Translations under genes and position numbers: made by a program
Shown: one piece after another, positions 55,022 to 64,000 of the stretch
Layout of the letters: every line of letters begins with the position of its first letter
Numbering within the stretch: the stretch's first letter is position 1
From: Rhynchopus euleeides
Taxonomy: Eukaryota > Euglenozoa > Diplonemea > Diplonemida > Diplonemidae
Assembly: GCA_963210315.1 (NCBI GenBank)
Contig: OY723242.1
Coordinates: 992,001-1,056,000 of the forward strand
Direction: 5' to 3'
Length of the DNA stretch: 64,000 nt
The notes under the pieces: generated by a model
The model's database searches: none
What the model was told of the DNA's origin: nothing
What the model saw: only the letters and a program-made list of their open reading frames with translations

Positions 55022-56285
55022 GTCAAAAAGATAGTAGGCAGCGCTTGGGCAACAAATTCAACCTCCTCATCAGGCTGCGGAATTGCTTTTGTTTTGCCCG
55101 GATTTGGCGCACAAACAACAGCCTTATCTTTTTTGAAATCATCCTGGTATCAGTCTCAGAAGAAGAACAGAAGAAAAAGACAGCCTCTGGGGCTGGAGTG
55201 AAATCGTGAGCCTCCCATATCTATCTTATCATCACGGCGGCTGTCTAGTGTAAAACTGCCGAAAAGGGGTAGGGCTTGCTCTGAGCGAAGAGGGCGGCGA
55301 CAAGCCGTTTGAAAACGTTCAGGGTGGGTGCGCTGCATTCGCTTTTTGGGCATTTACCCAGACCCTCTTTCCTCGAGGTACCCGCCGGTTCCATTGGCTG
55401 GTGGCTCGCAGTGTGCGCCGTGCCGCACATGGGGCGTGGTGGTATTATATGGTTATCGTGACCACGCCATCCCGCGGATCCCTATGTGGACATGCGATCA
55501 GGGAAGACCCCGCGCCCTGCCTACACACTTTTCCAGTGCAGATCCTTCGCATTGCGGTGTTGGGGTTCTGCAAAGGAAGAGGGGGGTGGTGGCGGTGGCG
55601 GTGGTGAGGAATGCCGAAAAAAAAGAACCGGGTAATGTCCACGACTGCCAAAAAAAAGTGTGTTGTGACGAGGTGTGTGTGTGTGTGCCGATCGTTTGCC
55701 CCTTCCGTTTGCGCCCATTCTTTCATTTTTCCCCTGCAGTGTTGACATGTGGTAATGCACAGCACACAGCAATTCATGATCGGGCGCAGGATTGTAACGC
55801 AACTCAGCCGCCCCCACCCACTCGCACTGAGTGCATCTGTTTTGTAGCAGCGTAGAGGGCACCGAGCACCCTGGTCTTGGTGTGAATCTCCCGCTGTGTG
55901 CATGCAGATCCTTGGCATTTTCTCTATAATCTTTCTCAAGCGTGTCTTGCCTGCTTTCCAACGGCGTGGATTGTTCGATGATTTTTTTTTGGCAGTGCGG
56001 TAGTTCGCACATAACAGCCAGACCTATTGGTTTAACTACAACAGGAACCCCTGCCATTGTCAAGAAGAGGGTGGGTGGTGGTGGTTGGCCTGCCTTTTAT
56101 TTTGCTTTGCTTTTCTCCGCTTTCCGCACACACGCACACGGAGGCGTTTTATACGAGTCTCCCGCTATTTCAATTGCCTGTCCCCGCCCCTCCCCCGCCC
56201 GATTCACCCACAAAATTGCTGGGACACGTGTAGGGATACGCACAATCTCACTTCTCACGCCGCCTTTCCCGCCCCCCCCCCCCCC
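55022..56285. other. Gene-free spacer
   Basis: Mixed-composition sequence with a GT microsatellite (about 55671-55687), a GGTGGCG run (55588-55605) and C runs near 56270-56285. No recognisable gene. Confidence 0.45.
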
Positions 56286-57430
56286 TAGGGGGGGCTAAAA
56301 CCGGGAGTAAACCCAAATTTTCAACTTCGCCGCAGAGAGGCCCCCAAGGGCACCAAAAGGCCAGAAACACCCCATATCACCCCGGAAATCCGGTATCTGC
56401 CCGAAATAGGCCCAAATTCGGCCCGGAAAGCTCATTTTTTGCGTCTCCAATTTTTTGGCACAGATGTGGTACCGGTGCTGTGCCAGTTTACAGCGGCTGC
56501 TTGCAACATACAGCGAAACCTGTGGTCGAAGCAACCGAATGGTTCATCGGTCAAGCTCTACTTGATGACGCGGATCGATGTAACAGCACCATGTACCGAG
56601 GGGCGACAAGCAGCACCGCGAGGTGGGGGCAGAGGCCAAAGTGCACTCGTATTTGCACTGAGAAGGTTGGTATCCCTTGTAGATTGAGGTTCCGGAGATG
56701 GGGCACGCACTATGGGCGGAAGCAGGACGCTGCTCAGAGGGTTTGTCCGTTCCGACGCCATTCAGAGGTGGCAATAACTCAGCGACCTCGATATCCCTCA
56801 AAGTGAGCACTTGATGCCCTGCTCTCATTGAGAGTAATCAACGAGCGGCCCTTGCCATTCTAATGGGGCGGCTACGCCCTCAAATAATTGAAGGCAAATG
56901 ACAAGGAACCTGCTGGCGAGCTGAGCGCCACTCGGATCGAGAACGTTTTCCTTCTCGAGGATAAGCTCGTCTCCCTCCTCCGGGAGATGCACCGGAGTGG
57001 CTGGCGCAGTTCATGTCGTGCCAGCCAGCATTGGGGTACGTGAAAAAGGTACGGTGGCACGCCAACGACGATAAACACACCTTGCCGATCTTAAAAACTG
57101 TGAAGGGGGCGGAACACTATCGAAGTGGCTCAATCATGACTACATTGATGCAATGGTGACATATGACGTCAAGCCGCAGTGCCTGCAGAAAGGAGTGCCC
57201 GCCGGCTGTTTTTCTCGGGCCATTCAGGTACCGCATCTGGTACCACATCTGTGCCAACTGAAAAAAATCGCGTTTCTGGGCCTCTCTGGGCCACACAGGT
57301 CACCAAAACCCCCCAGAAACACGTTTCTGGACTGGTTTGGGTCGGTTTGTAGCATTGATTTCATGTTTAGGGGTGCTCCCTGAAAAAGTGGGGTTTACTC
57401 CCGTTTTTTGGGTTGAATTAGCCCCCCCTA
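56286..57430. mobile_element. 1.15-kb TIR element with coding-like interior
   Basis: Left TAGGGGGGGCTAAAACCGGG then AGTAAACCC; right GGGTTTACTCCCG ... TTAGCCCCCCCTA. An inner inverted pair GGCACAGATGTGGTACC (56457-56473 and about 57236-57255) shows degenerate TIRs of about 170 bp. The plus strand has protein-like stretches: about 56480-56660 (EATEWFIGQALLDDADRCNS) and about 56890-57040 (IENVFLLEDKLVSLLREMH). They are probably remains of a spliced gene that I do not recognise. Confidence 0.55.
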
Positions 57431-58492
57431 CCCCCCCCCCCCCCCAGCGAAGGGAGCCGATACACCAGCACCTGTTTGTGTGGCAACACAGTTGGGTCAC
57501 ATGCACCGTCGCACTCGGCGCAAAAGCCGCGCATTCTCAGCAAATCTAACTCGCTCGAGGCCTGGCTGAGTGAGAAAACGTGAATTGGCTCTCTCATCGC
57601 GTGCAATGTACCTTGCTGATGGTGTTGGTTCCCCCCCCCCCCCCCCCCCCCATAAAATCATCCTTCTGGTAGAACGTTTGCGAAATCACCCGCTCGGGCG
57701 CTGTGTGTGGGAGAAGTCTCAAGCAGTAGAGAACGAGCGGCAGAGCTGAAGCGACACTTTTCATTCACGACCCCAACCCCAGCCCAGCCCAGCCCAAGAG
57801 GGATAATTCGTGCAGGTCCTTCTGTTCTGTGCCAGTGTCAGGAGACACTGGCGAGATGGGGGTGGAAGGGCAGCGCCTTGGAACAGCAAGCAGAGGCAAG
57901 CCACCTCACATCAAAAGGTTGCCGAGGTTACCCGTGAGTTGCTTTTTTTGTGTTTTTTTCCCCAGCCCCCACCCCACCCCCCCCGTTTGGCGCAGCAAAA
58001 CCAATCATCAGCAAAAAAAAGTCACCACCACTATATCTCACCACACCACCCTATATCTCTGCACAGCGTGCAAAGCCCGTCGTTAGCCCACTCGTCAGAT
58101 GCACTGTCAGAGTGGTGCGCCGTGCAACCCTCGCACGCCCCTCTCCACACACCCTCCCCTCCCTCAGCCGTGTATCAGCTGAAACAACAGTTTTTACCAA
58201 CTGCTCACCGCCTCTGAACCCGTCATCTCACACCCTTGCTGTTCTCGGCTGCACAAGCCAGACAGCTAAAGCAAGTGGTGAGTTGTAGTCTGCCAACTGC
58301 GTACGGCTGACACCATAGCGCATGGGGGGCACGCAGTGCCCCAATACACATGCACTTGGTGAGAGAGAGAGAGGGGTACCCGAGCGCCTGTTTTTTTTGC
58401 CATTTGCGCTGCAGCAGTGTGCAACATGCGTTGGAGTTTTTTTCACAAATCCCGTATACTGGTGGCACTCCCCGTCCCCCCCCCCCCCCCCC
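57431..58492. other. Gene-free spacer
   Basis: C runs at 57431-57445 and 57631-57650, and a block at 57725-57760 (CAGTAGAGAACGAGCGGCAG ... GCGACACTTTT) that is a diverged copy of 3950-3990. No recognisable gene. Confidence 0.45.
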
Positions 58493-59081
58493 TAGGGCTA
58501 AGTTGGCATGATACGCGTTTCAGAGCACTATTTTGGCGGGGGCGATACGTGATACGTATCCGATACGGCAACGGCGCTGATACGGCAGGCGTGCCGCCGA
58601 GCCCCTTTCTAGACACGTATCCGATACGGCGGCCGCATCAGGTGTTCAGTGGTCTCGTGCCTGGTCAGGCAGGTAGGGCGGCTGCCCCACCTGTTTAATT
58701 TCAGTCCGAAACCTTGGTAGGGCAGGCCTGACCAGCCTGCCCGACCAGAATATTATTTCTGATCTGCCCCCGCCCCCTGGGCCCCACTGGGGCCCAGGGA
58801 GCAGGGCGATTCCGAACTACTGTCCCAATGACCCACCGAATTTGGTCAGGTGCTTGACATGTCACGGGCGATATGTCAGCCCGGGGACAGATGTTCACTA
58901 CCGTGGCCTCCGGCGGCTGGGGGGCTCCGCCCCCCAGACCTCCTGAAAGGCGATCTGCTGGCTCCTGGGTGTGGGGACCGAAAACATTGACCCCATGCAG
59001 TGATACGCGAGACGCGAATCGTGATACGTGATACGTATCTGATACGCGATACGTATCACGTATCACGCCAACTTAGCCCTA
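58493..59081. mobile_element. 589-bp TIR element with GATACGTATC subterminal repeats
   Basis: Ends TAGGGCTAAGTTGGC and GCCAACTTAGCCCTA. Just inside each end are clusters of GATACGTGATACGTATC and relatives (58548-58630; 59010-59068). The interior contains the 58-bp hairpin repeat shared with 44.57-44.63 kb. Non-autonomous. Confidence 0.75.
58883..58940. repeat. 58-bp dispersed hairpin repeat, copy 2
   Basis: Reverse-complement copy of 44572-44629, one difference, inside the preceding element. Confidence 0.8.
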
Positions 59082-59096
59082 GGGGGGGTCCAAGTC

Positions 59097-60586
59097 GTGC
59101 ACATTTTGACATTTTTGAGGATCGCGCCTGGGGGCAAATAAGTGCCAAAAACCGGTGAAACCAGGTCCAGATCGGTCCGGAACCGGTGTGCAGGGTCGAT
59201 TTCCACCCGAAAACTCTATTTTTTGGCCCAAAATCGCCTATGTGAATTTTTGTACCACCTTCTGTACCTGGAGGTGGTCCAAAAGGTGGTCCAGGAAGGG
59301 ACGTCTTCCCCAAACCAGCTACGAACAGACCCCGTTCGTTGTATTTTTGACAAAAAATACTGGGGCTTTGGAACGGGTGTCACTTACTCAGCAGCACACA
59401 CATCTCTTCGTGTAGAACCGGGCGGATACACACCTCTGAGCAGTTCTTCCCTCAACCCTCCCTGCGCTCTACTCTGAGCCTCGGTCCACAGCTTTTCATC
59501 CCTCCTGACACAGAACACCAACTCCCAGGAAGCAGCCGCACTTGGAAGGCTCCATTGTCGTGCAATGCGTATCTCGGTGCTGTGGACAGGGTAGCCATAC
59601 TAAAATATTGCAAGGAAGGCACCCTCGTTCTGCTTCCGGGTCAGGGCGGGAGCCGCCCTTACAGGGTTAGTCCCCCGCAGCTGATGTGGTATCCATAATG
59701 ACGTGCTCATCGACCATCATCACAATGCGTGTCGTTCGTGACAGGAGCAGCATGGATCCAAGTGTGTCCTTCTAAACGAAGGTCGTCCCAGGTCGGAAGA
59801 AGAGCCCTTCATGACTCATGAATGATAGCAGCAGCAGCTCTCTGTGCAGTGCCGCACGGCGGAGTCAGTCCAAGAGAGGAACGTGTTGAGGTTTCAGTGG
59901 TACCGTCCCTGACTACTGAAGGACGGCCAAAGTTGAGCAGACTTAGTCAGATGGTCCGCTGTTTCCTGTTGGGATCCTTTCAGCTGCCTGTAACATGCGG
60001 AATGATGGCAGCTCACGAGGGTGTCCAACGCTGCCCCCAGCTGCTCATCAAGATAAAAGGCCGATTGCGTGTCATGATCATCCCCCCATGGACAATTAAG
60101 ACATCACGCAGGCGTCGGCTAACACCGTCGATGCATTGTTGACGAAGAGCAGCTCTTCCAAGGTCCTTGGGTACGGCAGTGTCAGGCACCCTTGCTCTTT
60201 TCCCACCGCTTCCTCATAATGAGCGGTGCCCGTCTATTCCAGGCACCAAACCATTTTCTGACGATTGTAAAGCACAGAAATGTGCGAATTTGTGCATCAG
60301 CAGTGCGTCTCTTCGTACCCCACACCCCGTATTGGTATAGAGCACCTCTTTGTGAAGGTGGGGTGGTTCGTTGAGCAACAAGGTGCCAGTGGCCACCTTT
60401 TGTACCACCTCCAGGTACAGAAGGTGGTACAAAAATTCACATAGGCGATTTTGGGCCAAAAAATGGAGTTTTCGGGTGGAAATCGACCCGGCACACCGGT
60501 TCCGGACCGATCTGGACCTGGTTTCACCGGTTTTTGGCACTTATTTGCCTCCAGGCGCGATCCTCAAAAATCCTCAAAATGTGCAC
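59097..60586. mobile_element. 1.49-kb element with ~190-bp TIRs
   Basis: GTGCACATTTTGAC (59097) faces TCAAAATGTGCAC (to 60586). The arms stay alike through GTGCCAAAAACCGGTGAAAC, GGTGTGC and the GTACCACCTTCTGTACC region, about 190 bp each. The minus strand between the arms has protein-like patches, for example FYLDEQLGAALDTLVSCHHS near 60050 and LPSAAASWELVFCVRRDEKL near 59500. This suggests a spliced or decayed gene I cannot name. Confidence 0.65.
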
Positions 60587-60605
60587 TTTTTTGGCTGGCG
60601 TTCAC

Positions 60606-60871
60606 GGTGCACTAGTTTGGTAGTTACGAGTGACCTCAACTAGTGGAGTCGACAACCTCAAACTCGACAACTGCCAGTTGTCGACTCGACAACTGGCACT
60701 TGTCGAGTCGACAACTGGCAGTTGTCGACTCGACAACTCTATACACTGTACTGCAGGAAGAACGCCCAAATATGAAGGGAAAAACGCACAGTTGGGTGTG
60801 TGCTTGGGATATGAGGTGTGGTGGCATATCAGCGCTGGACTTTGTTGCGAATTTCCTTGTCCCCTTCTCAA
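60606..60871. repeat. Left TIR of the two-gene transposon
   Basis: Contains four GTCGAC-centred 16-17-bp palindromes at 60646-60740 separated by TGGCACT or TGCCAGT spacers, a likely transposase-binding array. The stop codon of the 626-residue ORF (60868) lies within this repeat. Confidence 0.85.
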
Positions 60872-62748
60872 GGATGGTCAGTCTTCATGTGGAGATCGCG
60901 TTCACGGACACTACGGAAGGTCTCAAAGCAAAGTAAGCAACGTTTTGTTGTGAGAGAGCGGGGGTGGTGGGCCAGGTAGTGCTGGCTTTGTCCCTTCAAT
61001 CTTATTGTTGTGTGACATATTTTGCATTCGATTGTGCATGACGAGCAAGGGACATTGCTCCCTGGTCTGTGCTTTGCATCGTAGTGTGCAAACAGAGACG
61101 TTTTCTTTGCTGAGGAGTAGTCACAAATAATGCATCGAAATTCATGAACCTCCTCCGGGAGAGACTGGGTTTCTTCTTGAGTAGGGGTGGGAGGCACACC
61201 CCAAGGTTCCTTGCCACACACACACACGTTCAGTATGGTTTTCGGTGGTTTTTTCGGATCAATCCAAAAGACACACCCGCTCTGACCTCTCTCTTTGACG
61301 TGGTCCGCCAGCCCAGCAGACTCAAGTCTTCGGTAGAGAGATCCTGTTGCCTTTTCCCAGCTGCCCGCAACAACACATGAACACACATTGAATGCCCCAA
61401 CGGCGGTCATTAACTTCGGAGTATGTCCTGAACCCCCCCAAAGCCCATTCTCGCCCCAACTTTGAAGTTGTTGGATCTCGAAAAGAATGAGGTCGCGCTC
61501 CATAGTCCTTTCCGAGGCACAGGCTGAGTAGATCTTGCTTCGACCGTTGCCAGCTTCCAAAGCTTCATCACTGAGGGAGAGACAGTGCGCATCTATGGAA
61601 TCAAACCAGTGCGTCAGGCTGTGCACATACGTTGCGCCCGGACCTGTCGTCACGCCCGGTGACGCCCACTCACAAAGAAATATTAACAAGTGCATCGATA
61701 ACATACTCACTGCAAACTCTGCCCCATTCTGGCCGTGTACCCAAAACTTCACGGGTATATTGTTGTATCTGAACGACACAAGCACGTCCATCAAAAGACA
61801 GATCATTTTTTTAAGCCCCGTTGTGCTCTGTATCAGCTTTTGCAGAACTTGTCGGGCCTGACTCCCAGTCATGTTCGACTTCGCACTCCCAACCACAGCT
61901 GTCTTGATCGCTTTCCCCTCCGGGATGAGGCGTACTATGAGAGATATGACGCCTTTGACGTCGTGAAGAGCAGGAGTGATACAGTACGCTTCGCTCTCAA
62001 AGGCCTTGGAAAGGTGACATGTGAAGCCCTGCTTGTGCAATTCCTGGAGGGACAGCCTCTTGCACGAATGTAGCATATCAAGCCAGTCCTTCATCTCTGT
62101 GGCACAGAACGCCGATCTGTGTGACTTCGATCCAGAACTTATGCCCTCAAACAAACCCGTGAGCTCCGCGTGATCACCCCCCAGCAGAAACTGCTTTGCT
62201 AAAAAAACGGTGTCTCCTTTTCTGAAGAACGCATTTTGCACCTCCCTTATCTGATCGGCCAGGCTGAACGTCGCGAATGAGATGTATTCATCCTTTCTCT
62301 GATCTGTCACCGTGCAGAGAGGTGTGGTAAAACTGCCGTGAGCAATACCTGCAGCTAAGCGGATCCTGGCTGTGAGGTCCCTGCTGCCCGGGTTATAGCC
62401 ATCAGCAGTCAGGACAACACGAGGGTGTTCCATGTCGATGCGATGCAGGTGTGTTTCGACAATGTGCTCGAGAGTTTTGAGCAAACTACCCCTCCTTGCC
62501 TCGACCACTCTCTGGAGGTGCTCTTCATGCTTCCTCACCGTCGCCGGGGAGAGCCCGTGCCTCTCAGGCGCCTTCCCGTGCTCCCGAAACGTCTCTCGAA
62601 TGCATTTCGAGATTTCACCGCACTTCCGGATGGACGTCCCTGCCACAAATCGTGACCTGCGAATACCCTCAGCCATCAAGGACATTTCATCTTGCATTGT
62701 CTCTTCGGAACCATTCCCACCCGGCTCTCCTGTGGTGTGTGTGTGCAT
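60868..62748 (-). CDS. DDE-like transposase candidate with three C-terminal C2H2 zinc fingers, 626 residues
   Basis: Starts at ATG 62748 and ends inside the left TIR. Residues 1-100 are charged and helical (a DNA-binding or oligomerising part by inference). The centre has the spacing of an RNase-H-fold transposase: VVLTADGYNPG (Asp116), FLLGGDHAELTG (Asp192), Cys215, a PALHDVKG motif (His262), and LSLSDEALEAGN (Glu395). I propose Asp116/Asp192/Glu395 as the catalytic triad; this is by pattern, not by alignment. Three C2H2 fingers end the protein: residues 539-560 (C-x2-C-x12-H-x4-H), 575-595 and 604-625. Being inside long TIRs with one companion gene, it is most likely the transposase. It shares strand with the 242-residue ORF, 140 bp downstream of it. 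I cannot assign a named superfamily. Confidence 0.65.
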   Translation of the reverse strand: MHTHTTGEPGGNGSEETMQDEMSLMAEGIRRSRFVAGTSIRKCGEISKCIRETFREHGKAPERHGLSPATVRKHEEHLQRVVEARRGSLLKTLEHIVETHLHRIDMEHPRVVLTADGYNPGSRDLTARIRLAAGIAHGSFTTPLCTVTDQRKDEYISFATFSLADQIREVQNAFFRKGDTVFLAKQFLLGGDHAELTGLFEGISSGSKSHRSAFCATEMKDWLDMLHSCKRLSLQELHKQGFTCHLSKAFESEAYCITPALHDVKGVISLIVRLIPEGKAIKTAVVGSAKSNMTGSQARQVLQKLIQSTTGLKKMICLLMDVLVSFRYNNIPVKFWVHGQNGAEFAVSMLSMHLLIFLCEWASPGVTTGPGATYVHSLTHWFDSIDAHCLSLSDEALEAGNGRSKIYSACASERTMERDLILFEIQQLQSWGENGLWGGSGHTPKLMTAVGAFNVCSCVVAGSWEKATGSLYRRLESAGLADHVKERGQSGCVFWIDPKKPPKTILNVCVCGKEPWGVPPTPTQEETQSLPEEVHEFRCIICDYSSAKKTSLFAHYDAKHRPGSNVPCSSCTIECKICHTTIRLKGQSQHYLAHHPRSLTTKRCLLCFETFRSVRERDLHMKTDHP

Positions 62749-62888
62749 CCCAACAAAAAAGGCTATGCCTGAGGAACCGGCGGGGGGAGGATGACGTCAA
62801 GAGTGATAACCAAAAAAGGGAAAGTGTCACTGCGATCGTTCTGCACCTTTTCTTCCGTTTGCTTTCATATACGTTGACGCTTCCACAC
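62749..62888. promoter_or_regulatory. Intergenic spacer between the two transposon genes
   Basis: 140 bp between the stop of the upstream ORF (62889) and the ATG at 62748. It holds CGTTGACGCTTCCACAC (62872-62888), a motif also present at 7374-7390 and, inverted, at 3915-3931. It may be a terminator/promoter region for the two genes; no TATA box is evident. Confidence 0.3.
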
Positions 62889-63617
62889 TCACACTGGATC
62901 ATCAAATGTCAGCCTCCGCAGGATGAGGCGCAGAATGTGCCCATTCTGGGTCACCTTCTGTACCGTCGACAGCCCAGATTCCACGATGAACTCGTAGAAT
63001 CCCCCGACGGTTCTTGGAGCAAAGGTGTTGGCTGCTCCCTGCAACGACGACACGTCTCTCTTCCTTCCTGAGTATTGAGGAAAGATCTTGTCTGCCTTCG
63101 AGGATGCCTTCGTCTTCTGGGGGGCAGCCAGCTTCACCTCTGCGGCGTAGAGCCGGGACATCTTTACGCCCGAGGTGAGGGCGGCGTGCGGGTGCAGCTT
63201 CTGCATCTGCTCCAGTTTCGCCTTGGACTTGGCGGAGGCTGATGGAGATGGTGTGATCCTCACACCAATGAACTCCGTATCCGTCCCCCCCTTGGTGCGG
63301 ATGGAGTACCTCTCCAGCTGCGCCTCCTTCGCCGACTTCTCCGACACCGTCCCCCCCTGGTACTCCTTGTACCTGGCCCCCATCGCCGCGCTCACGGTCC
63401 CGTCGTTGCCCTTTATGGGCTTGCCCGTGATCTTCCCGATCAGTGCCTTCAGGGCTGTGTTCGACAGCCGCCCCCCCTCCTCCGGCTCGACGTAGTATTC
63501 AACAAAAAGTTGAATAAAGCCCGGCTGAGTGGCGGGCTGCTTCGTCGGGGGGGCCGAGCTCGGGGCGGTTTCCTCCGTTCTGCTTCTCTTCGCCGTGGTT
63601 TTGGCAGAGGCAGGCAT
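62889..63617 (-). CDS. Transposon companion protein, 242 residues, winged-helix-like domain
   Basis: I start it at ATG 63617 (MPASAKTTAKRSRTEE). The frame is open upstream, but that part lies in the TIR and has no protein character. Residues 1-33 are a Lys/Ser/Pro-rich tail with a nuclear-localisation-like KRSR. Residues ~34-120 (GFIQLFVEYYVEPEEGG, then RLSNTALKALIGKITGKPI, ending FIGVRI) resemble the small winged-helix module found at the C-terminus of D5/P4-type primase-helicases; that likeness is by eye. Residues 120-242 are basic and Ala/Lys-rich, with a final VGGFYEFIVESGLS segment. It precedes the zinc-finger ORF on the same strand, so it is probably a DNA-binding accessory factor of transposition. 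Confidence 0.55.
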   Translation of the reverse strand: MPASAKTTAKRSRTEETAPSSAPPTKQPATQPGFIQLFVEYYVEPEEGGRLSNTALKALIGKITGKPIKGNDGTVSAAMGARYKEYQGGTVSEKSAKEAQLERYSIRTKGGTDTEFIGVRITPSPSASAKSKAKLEQMQKLHPHAALTSGVKMSRLYAAEVKLAAPQKTKASSKADKIFPQYSGRKRDVSSLQGAANTFAPRTVGGFYEFIVESGLSTVQKVTQNGHILRLILRRLTFDDPV

Positions 63618-63726
63618 GATTGATAGCTGTGTGTGTGTGTGTCTGTTGGCGTGTGTGTATCTATTCAACAATGGAGGTAATCTGGTCAGGGCTTGCAAGA
63701 CCCTGGTGATGTGGGTTGTGGGAGGG

Positions 63727-64000
63727 AGAAACGGCACAAGGAAATTCGCAACAAAGTCCAGCGCTGATATGCCACCACACCTCATATCCCAAGCACACAC
63801 CCAACTGTGCGTTTTCCCCTTCATACTTGGGCGTTCTTCCTGCAGTACAGTGTATAGAGTTGTCGAGTCGACAAGTGCCAGTTGTCGACTCGACAAGTGC
63901 CAGTTGTCGAGTCGACAACTGGCACTTGTCGTCAACAACCCAGTCAGTTGTCGAGGTTTCAGTTGTCGACTCCACTAGTGGTTGCCAACACTAGCGCACC
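63727..64000. repeat. Right TIR of the two-gene transposon
   Basis: Inverted copy of 60606-60871, with GTTGTCGACTCGACAA-type palindromes at 63860-63975. It ends ...ACTAGCGCACC exactly at the window edge. Confidence 0.85.

Larger units (their letters stand above)
60606..64000. mobile_element. Two-gene DNA transposon with 270-bp TIRs
   Basis: GGTGCACTAGT at 60606 faces ACTAGCGCACC ending at 64000. The two arms (60606-60871 and 63727-64000) match over most of their length. Each carries alternating GTTGTCGACTCGACAAC palindromes near the tip, then a conserved inner block (CTGTACTGCAGGAAGAACGC to TTGCGAATTTCCTTGT). Two minus-strand ORFs fill the interior, both intact. The element appears complete; the right flank, and so any target duplication, lies beyond the window. 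Confidence 0.85.

Noticed and set aside
53410-55209. Long ORFs of 377-576 codons on both strands over array C
   Set aside because: They are the 31-bp satellite read in open frames, with no non-repeat protein features of note.

Overview
The window is nuclear DNA of a microbial eukaryote with a GC-rich genome full of repeats. The signs are a eukaryotic small-subunit rRNA sequence, a consensus GTAAGT-type splice donor in a spliced-looking gene, class II transposons with terminal inverted repeats (TIRs), and one very large secreted/membrane mucin-like protein gene. I could not place the lineage from the sequence alone; a protist or alga is the reasonable reading. There is no sign of a prokaryotic genome: no operons, tRNAs or CRISPR array were seen.

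Layout. 1-2.3 kb: the start of a tyrosine-recombinase mobile element read leftwards (terminal repeat, gag-like ORF, recombinase) that runs off the window; an inverted copy of its terminal repeat lies at 4.5 kb. 4.8-6.8 kb: a 3'-truncated 18S rRNA gene on the minus strand, enclosed by the short ends of a TIR element family. 7.6-9.3 kb: a 0.7-kb AT-rich palindrome built of ACATGT/GCATGC motifs, then a 0.9-kb array of GGGGTAATTTACCCC-type palindromes, both between short inverted repeats. 9.6-11.7 kb: two TIR elements side by side, the first probably carrying a spliced gene. 14.5-43.8 kb: one uninterrupted 9,772-codon ORF for a mucin-like type I membrane protein with about 600 Pro/Thr-rich repeats of 14-15 residues. 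43.8-51 kb: no confident genes, but palindromic AACCGGTT arrays and local duplications. 51.2-55.0 kb: a 3.85-kb unit with TIRs and a 3-bp target duplication, holding three related 31-bp satellite arrays and an orphan exon of a class III nucleotide cyclase. 56.3-60.6 kb: three more TIR elements. 60.6-64.0 kb: an apparently complete two-gene DNA transposon with 270-bp TIRs, a DDE-like zinc-finger protein and a small companion protein.

The confident protein-coding content is the giant mucin-like gene, the two transposon genes and the recombinase-element genes. Everything else is mobile, repetitive or of low coding potential. A recurring theme is that several inverted-repeat units carry their own array of short self-complementary motifs. 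The best candidates for something undescribed are the 60.6-64.0 kb transposon, the GGGGGTCTTCGCT-ended family that has enclosed host sequences (18S rRNA, cyclase exon), and the giant repeat protein.
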